Part shown: in pieces, positions 5,909-9,158 of the stretch | How positions within the stretch are numbered: the stretch's first letter is position 1 | How the letters are laid out: each line of letters begins with the position of its first letter | DNA from: Lachnospiraceae bacterium OF09-6 | GTDB taxonomy: Bacteria > Bacillota > Clostridia > Lachnospirales > Lachnospiraceae | Direction: 5' to 3' | NCBI GenBank assembly: GCA_003435055.1 | Contig: QUMM01000058.1 | Span: forward strand, 1 to 9,158 | DNA length: 9,158 nt | The notes under the pieces: model-generated | Told to the model about the DNA's origin: nothing | Seen by the model: only the letters and a program-made list of their open reading frames with translations | Databases searched by the model: none | Translations under genes and position numbers: made by a program

Positions 5909-6214
5909 ATTAGCTGTAGCTAATAGAATTGAATACTGTTTCAGCTAATTCATGTTTGCAGGTTTGGGAGAGATTGTTTCTTTTCCCGCCTTTTCTCTGA
6001 TTTACATCCCCGAATAAGGGGTGACAACGGAGCGGAACCCAAATGTTAGCTGGACTTCTTAAAACCCATGTTTGCAAACCGGTAATTTTGATTAGCTGTC
6101 AGCTAACAAAAATCGGATTGCGTTAGCTGGAAATTGATCATTTTGAATGGAATTTTGTGTCACGAACGTGATTTGAAAATAACAAAAGCGTTCGTTGTCA
6201 GCTAATCCAGCTAA
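5909..6214. repeat. Cluster of TTAGCTG/CAGCTAA heptamers
   Basis: Perfect TTAGCTG lies at 5910, 6046, 6092 and 6123, and perfect CAGCTAA at 5942, 6100, 6199 and 6208, with a near copy TAGCTAA at 5917. Two places form palindromes: TTAGCTGTAGCTAA (5910-5923) and TTAGCTGTCAGCTAA (6092-6106). A tandem pair sits at 6199-6214. The ten-base word CATGTTTGCA is also repeated (5951-5960, 6067-6076). No gene is visible in the 300 bases. Candidates are arm-type sites of an integrase/excisionase, a partition centromere for the adjacent ParB, or origin iterons. Confidence 0.85.
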
Positions 6215-6230
6215 CATTTTCGAACGCTTT
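6183..6230 (-). terminator. Probable terminator of tRNA-Arg
   Basis: Just downstream of the tRNA 3' end on the minus strand, a 10-base outer stem (6221-6230 with 6185-6194) encloses an 8-base inner stem (6209-6216 with 6196-6203) and a GGATT loop. TGTTATTTT follows. One inner pair is U-G only in minus-strand RNA, which supports that orientation. Two TTAGCTG heptamers form the inner stem. Confidence 0.6.
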
Positions 6231-6236
6231 GAAGCC

Positions 6237-6310
6237 CGTCGCCAAGAGGATTTGAACCTCCGACCCCTCGCTTAGGAGGCGAGTGCTCTATCCAGCTGAG
6301 CTATGACGAC
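6237..6310 (-). tRNA. tRNA-Arg, anticodon CCU
   Basis: On the minus strand GTCGTCA (6310-6304) pairs with TGGCGAC (6244-6238) as the acceptor stem, with one G-U. The D arm contains AGCTCAGCTGGATAGAGC. The anticodon stem is CTCGC/GCGAG with loop CTCCTAA, which places CCU at positions 34-36. The T arm has GGTTCAAATCC. The discriminator base is G (6237) and CCA is not encoded. The tRNA reads AGG codons. It marks the boundary between housekeeping DNA on its 5' side and accessory DNA on its 3' side, as expected for an element inserted at a tRNA 3' end. No second copy of the tRNA 3' sequence is visible to the left. Confidence 0.96.
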
Positions 6311-6370
6311 ACATGCCGCAACCCCTTGATTTTACTGGGTTTCTGGGATTTTTCCCTTCGGCCATATATA

Positions 6371-6399
6371 AGATTATCAACTCTTTTTCGAGTTGTCAA
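6371..6399 (-). promoter_or_regulatory. Promoter of tRNA-Arg
   Basis: On the minus strand TTGACA (6394-6399) and TAATCT (6371-6376) are 17 bases apart, with TG one base before the -10. The start would be near 6364, giving a leader of about 54 bases. The spacer contains an inverted repeat, CAACTC (6378-6383) and GAGTTG (6390-6395). Confidence 0.72.
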
Positions 6400-6589
6400 T
6401 CTACAGATTTTTTTGATTTGGTAACATTAGAACATTTCCCAATTTGGGGAATGCTTTGTTGTCACCATTAGCATTTTTCAGAATAGATTCGAACTGAAAG
6501 TTGTTTTTCATTTTTTCCCTTTGGGGAATGCCTCGGCTTTCTCTTAGGAGGCACTTATTTTATACATTAAATTAAGAGAACTTATCACT
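6400..6589. other. Intergenic region with two related GGGGAATGC hairpins
   Basis: No gene is seen. Two related pieces, TTTCCCAATTTGGGGAATGC (6435-6454) and TTTCCCTTTGGGGAATGC (6514-6531), can each form a short hairpin. CATTTCCC/GGGGAATG (6433-6440, 6445-6452) pairs best in plus-strand RNA. TGCCTC/GAGGCA (on the minus strand, about 6547-6552 and 6529-6534) may be the end of the DUF3881 transcript, but no clear U-tract follows. Confidence 0.4.
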
Positions 6590-7471
6590 CTATTCTTCCG
6601 GGAAGTTAATGTATCCCTGAAGCCAGACATTTCCCTTGAATCTGCGACCTACTTCTGGATCACCCAACAGATCTGCTTCATTAATGCAGACATCCATCTC
6701 AATATCATTACAAAGAACCTTCATCTGATACAGATATTCCTTGCTGCGCATATTTCTCACTTTATGATATTTCAGGATCTCTCCCATGATCTGGTAATGG
6801 TCGCATTCCATACCAAACGGCATAAAGAATGTATCTACGATAGAAAATACATCCTCTGTCTGAATTCTTCTGGAAACCATACTGTAAGTATCCATTTCTT
6901 CCAGTGTCAGGCTCTCAATCGCATCCTGATCTCCGTTCTTTGCAGCATTGATCATCTGGGAACGGGTATTCAAAGCTTCTTTATCCGAAAGCACCTGCTC
7001 CGCATCTTTATACATCGGGAGCAATATTTTGCCATCAGAAGCCAATGCCGTCAACGATGTACTCAGTCGATTTCCTACACTCCATTTTACAAGACATGCA
7101 CGCATATAGTCAACTGTATTTTGCACGTAAAAGATCAGAGAAGTTCCCAGCCGGTTATCTTCACAGACACCGGCAAAGGAATCTTCTCCTCCATGCTTTT
7201 CAATGGACAAATCTTCCTCACTGCTGACTGTATCTGTATGAAAATACGGGAAATAATAGTCCTGATGAAATCCACTTTCATCCAGTTCTCCACACACAGC
7301 CAGACCGAATCCAGGTCCGAATTCTTTTCTGTACTCTACAAATGCCTGTCCATGATCCAGTCTTACTGCATTTCGCGTATCACAATTAAGACATACATCC
7401 CTGATCAGTTCATCTATGCCTTTTCTGTCTTTTATGTTACTAAATCCTACGCTGCGCAAAAAACTGTGCAT
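6590..7471 (-). CDS. DUF3881 family protein
   Basis: A 293-residue protein that I recognise as DUF3881, a family of unknown function that I associate with Lachnospiraceae. It begins MHSFLRSVGFSNIKDRKGID, the usual opening of this family. It has no signal peptide or membrane segment, so it is probably cytoplasmic. The middle is rich in acidic residues (SLTLEEMDTYSMVSRRI), and the C-terminal end contains GDPEVGRRFKGNVWLQGYI. No catalytic motif is evident. The ATG at 7471 has GGGAG 8 bases upstream. The gene starts 35 bases after the serS stop on the same strand with no terminator between, so the two are probably one operon. It appears intact. I cannot propose a function from the sequence. Confidence 0.82.
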   Translation of the reverse strand: MHSFLRSVGFSNIKDRKGIDELIRDVCLNCDTRNAVRLDHGQAFVEYRKEFGPGFGLAVCGELDESGFHQDYYFPYFHTDTVSSEEDLSIEKHGGEDSFAGVCEDNRLGTSLIFYVQNTVDYMRACLVKWSVGNRLSTSLTALASDGKILLPMYKDAEQVLSDKEALNTRSQMINAAKNGDQDAIESLTLEEMDTYSMVSRRIQTEDVFSIVDTFFMPFGMECDHYQIMGEILKYHKVRNMRSKEYLYQMKVLCNDIEMDVCINEADLLGDPEVGRRFKGNVWLQGYINFPEE

Positions 7472-7506
7472 AAATCTATCTCCCGTTATTCACAAATACC
7501 ATGCCA

Positions 7507-8795
7507 TTAATGCTTTGGAACAATCTTTTCAATACCGCCCATATATGGCTGCAGTGCCTTTGGAATATTAACACTTCCATCTGCATTCAAATTGTTCTCC
7601 AGGAATGCAATCAGCATACGTGGTGGTGCTACTACTGTATTATTTAAGGTATGTGCCAGATACTTCTTGCCATCTTTTCCTTTTACACGGATTCTCAGAC
7701 GACGAGCCTGTGCATCCCCCAGGTTAGAACAGCTTCCTACTTCAAAATACTTCTTCTGACGAGGAGACCATGCTTCAACGTCACACGATTTTACTTTCAG
7801 GTCTGCCAGGTCACCAGAACAGCATTCCAGTGTACGAACCGGAATATCCAGAGAACGGAACAGATCTACTGTGTTCTGCCATAATTTATCGTACCAGATC
7901 TTACTTTCCTCTGGCTTGCAGACAACGATCATTTCCTGCTTTTCAAACTGATGAATACGATATACACCGCGTTCTTCAATACCGTGCGCACCCTTTTCCT
8001 TACGGAAACATGGAGAATAGCTGGTCAGAGTCTTTGGCAGCTCTTCTTCCGGTGTCATGGTATCGATAAATTTACCAATCATAGAATGTTCACTGGTTCC
8101 GATCAGATATAGATCTTCTCCCTCGATCTTATACATCATAGATTCCATCTCAGAGAAGCTCATAACGCCATCTACAACAGCACTTCTGATCATGAAAGGC
8201 GGGATACAGTACGTAAATCCACGGTCAATCATAAAATCTCTCGCATAAGCCAGAACAGAAGAATGAATTCTTGCAATATCACCCATCAGGTAATAGAATC
8301 CATTACCAGCTACTCTTCCGGCAGCATCCATATCAATTCCATCAAAACGTTCCATAATATCAGTATGATAAGGGATCTCAAACTCAGGAACCACCGGTTC
8401 ACCAAATCTTTCGATCTCTACATTTTCACTGTCATCTTTACCGATTGGCACAGATGGATCAATGATATTTGGGATTACCATCATGATTTTACGGATCTTT
8501 TCTTCTACTTCTTTTTCATCAGCAGACAGCTCAGCCATACGGTCAGCCTGTGCGGTAACCTGCTTTTTCACTTCCTCTGCTTCTTCTTTCTTACCCTGGC
8601 CCATCAGCGCACCGATTTGCTTGGATAATTTATTTCTGTTAGCCTGCAGAGACTGCAGTTCATTCTTGATATCTCTGTTCTTCTGATCCAGCTCGATCAC
8701 TTCGTCTACCAGTTCCAGCTTGGACTCCTGAAATTTATTCTTAATATTCTGTTTTACAACATCCGGATTTCTCTTACAAATTTGATATCTAACAT
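7507..8795 (-). CDS. serS: Seryl-tRNA synthetase, with an apparent frameshift at codon 9/10
   Basis: A class II aminoacyl-tRNA synthetase that charges tRNA-Ser. Residues about 30-115 form the long coiled-coil tRNA-binding arm (QKNRDIK through EEKIRKI). TSEHSM, motif 2 FRKEKGAHGIEERGVYRIHQ and motif 3 HTLNNTVVAPPRMLIAFLEN follow, with a C-terminal tail to VPKH. The natural start is the ATG at 8795, with GGAG (8807-8810) upstream and a promoter whose start site would be near 8826. It encodes MLDIKFVRE, but then one A is missing from GAAAATCCG, which reads GAAATCCG at 8764-8771, and the conserved NPDVVKQN is in another frame. A frame open from ATG 8823 would keep length but replaces the N-terminus and has almost no leader. 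Error in the sequence is the likeliest cause. Confidence 0.93.
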
Positions 8796-8832
8796 ATTCT
8801 ATCCCTCTCCGTATCATAAACATTCATTGAAT

Positions 8833-8861
8833 ATCATACCGCATTTTTAAATATTCGTAAA
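8833..8861 (-). promoter_or_regulatory. Promoter of the serS-DUF3881 operon
   Basis: On the minus strand TTTACG (8856-8861) and TATGAT (8833-8838) are 17 bases apart. The start would be near 8826, about 31 bases before the ATG at 8795. That leaves no room for a T-box leader and makes the ATG at 8823 an unlikely start. Confidence 0.6.
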
Positions 8862-8863
8862 GG

Positions 8864-9158
8864 AAAATTTATGGTTCATACTATATAGTTATGTAAACCA
8901 ATTTATGCTTCGTTAAATTTTACATAACTACATAATTCATATTATTCTATGTTATTCACAATTTCGTTTATTTATGTGTGAATTATGTGATTTTCTGGAA
9001 AAATTTTCTTTTTGTTTTGGCAAAAATCCTTATACTTTACATAACTCACAAAATTTATGGTTCATACTATATAGTTATGTAAACCAATTTATGCTTCGTT
9101 AAATTTTACATAACTACATAATTCATATTATTCTATGTTATTCACAATTTCGTTTATT
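8864..9158. repeat. Tandem repeat, 186-base period, at the window edge
   Basis: Bases 8864-8972 are identical to 9050-9158 over 109 positions, where the window ends. One full unit (8864-9049) and most of a second are seen. Each unit holds a hairpin: TAGTTATGTAAA (8886-8897) with TTTACATAACTA (8919-8930), nested around AATTTA/TAAATT. It also carries six copies of TTATGT/ACATAA. No coding potential is visible. The array lies directly upstream of the serS promoter. Confidence 0.9.

Noticed and set aside
6237..6310. TTAGCTGGAT in the heptamer array as a duplicated piece of the tRNA D arm (TCAGCTGGAT)
   Set aside because: There is one mismatch in ten and no further similarity on either side; most likely chance.
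6539..6552. A second att copy, because CTTAGGAGGC at 6544-6553 matches the tRNA anticodon region at 6270-6279
   Set aside because: Only about 10 bases match, and the site lies on the housekeeping side of the tRNA. That is too short to call a crossover site.
6764..7510. A 248-codon plus-strand open frame opposite the DUF3881 gene
   Set aside because: The minus-strand frame has a proper start, ribosome site, operon position and family resemblance; this is its antisense shadow.
8796..9158. A T-box leader for serS
   Set aside because: The promoter leaves a leader of only about 31 bases, and no T-box consensus or specifier-like hairpin set is visible. Regulation further upstream cannot be excluded.
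8864..9158. A CRISPR array
   Set aside because: The repeat unit is 186 bases with 109 identical bases seen in two copies; there are no 25-40 base repeats with unique spacers.

Overview
The window looks like chromosome from a Lachnospiraceae-type gut Firmicute (Clostridia). The base composition is AT-rich, ribosome binding sites are strong GGAGG types, and a seryl-tRNA synthetase of the form with an APPRM motif 3 is followed by a DUF3881-type gene, a family I associate with Lachnospiraceae. This placement is by recognition of families, not by a database search.

Right part (about 6237-9158) is housekeeping DNA, all on the minus strand: part of a long-period tandem repeat at the window edge, a promoter, serS, a DUF3881 gene in the same operon, then tRNA-Arg(CCU) with its own promoter and a probable terminator. 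Left of the tRNA 3' end (about 1-6236) everything looks accessory and decayed. There is a 300-base zone with many copies of the heptamer TTAGCTG/CAGCTAA, a truncated ParB-like gene behind a strong hairpin, a GNAT acetyltransferase and a peptidase E-like gene in one minus-strand cluster, and the orphan 3' end (domains V and VI) of a group II intron. Next come a frameshifted HTH/AAA-ATPase/PD-(D/E)XK gene with repeats over its promoter, a 3' fragment of a radical SAM gene, and the remains of a mobilization module (oriT-like inverted repeats, mobC, 35 codons of a relaxase). Last are a duplicated scrap of the GNAT gene and a frameshifted DUF4143-type ATPase at the left edge.

The simplest reading is an eroded integrative or mobilizable element, or several stacked ones, lying at the 3' end of tRNA-Arg(CCU), a common kind of integration site. 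The mobilization module can no longer work as seen: its relaxase is cut after 35 codons. No integrase, second att copy or intron reverse transcriptase is present in the window.

Three genes carry one apparent small indel each (left ATPase, HTH-ATPase-nuclease, serS). The one in serS, an essential gene, falls in an A-run and suggests that base-level errors in the assembly should be excluded before any of them is called a real pseudogene. The most original signals are the heptamer cluster beside parB and the tRNA, the interleaved inverted repeats over the ATPase promoter, the paired repeats bracketing the left ATPase promoter, the orphan intron end, and the 186-base tandem repeat upstream of serS.
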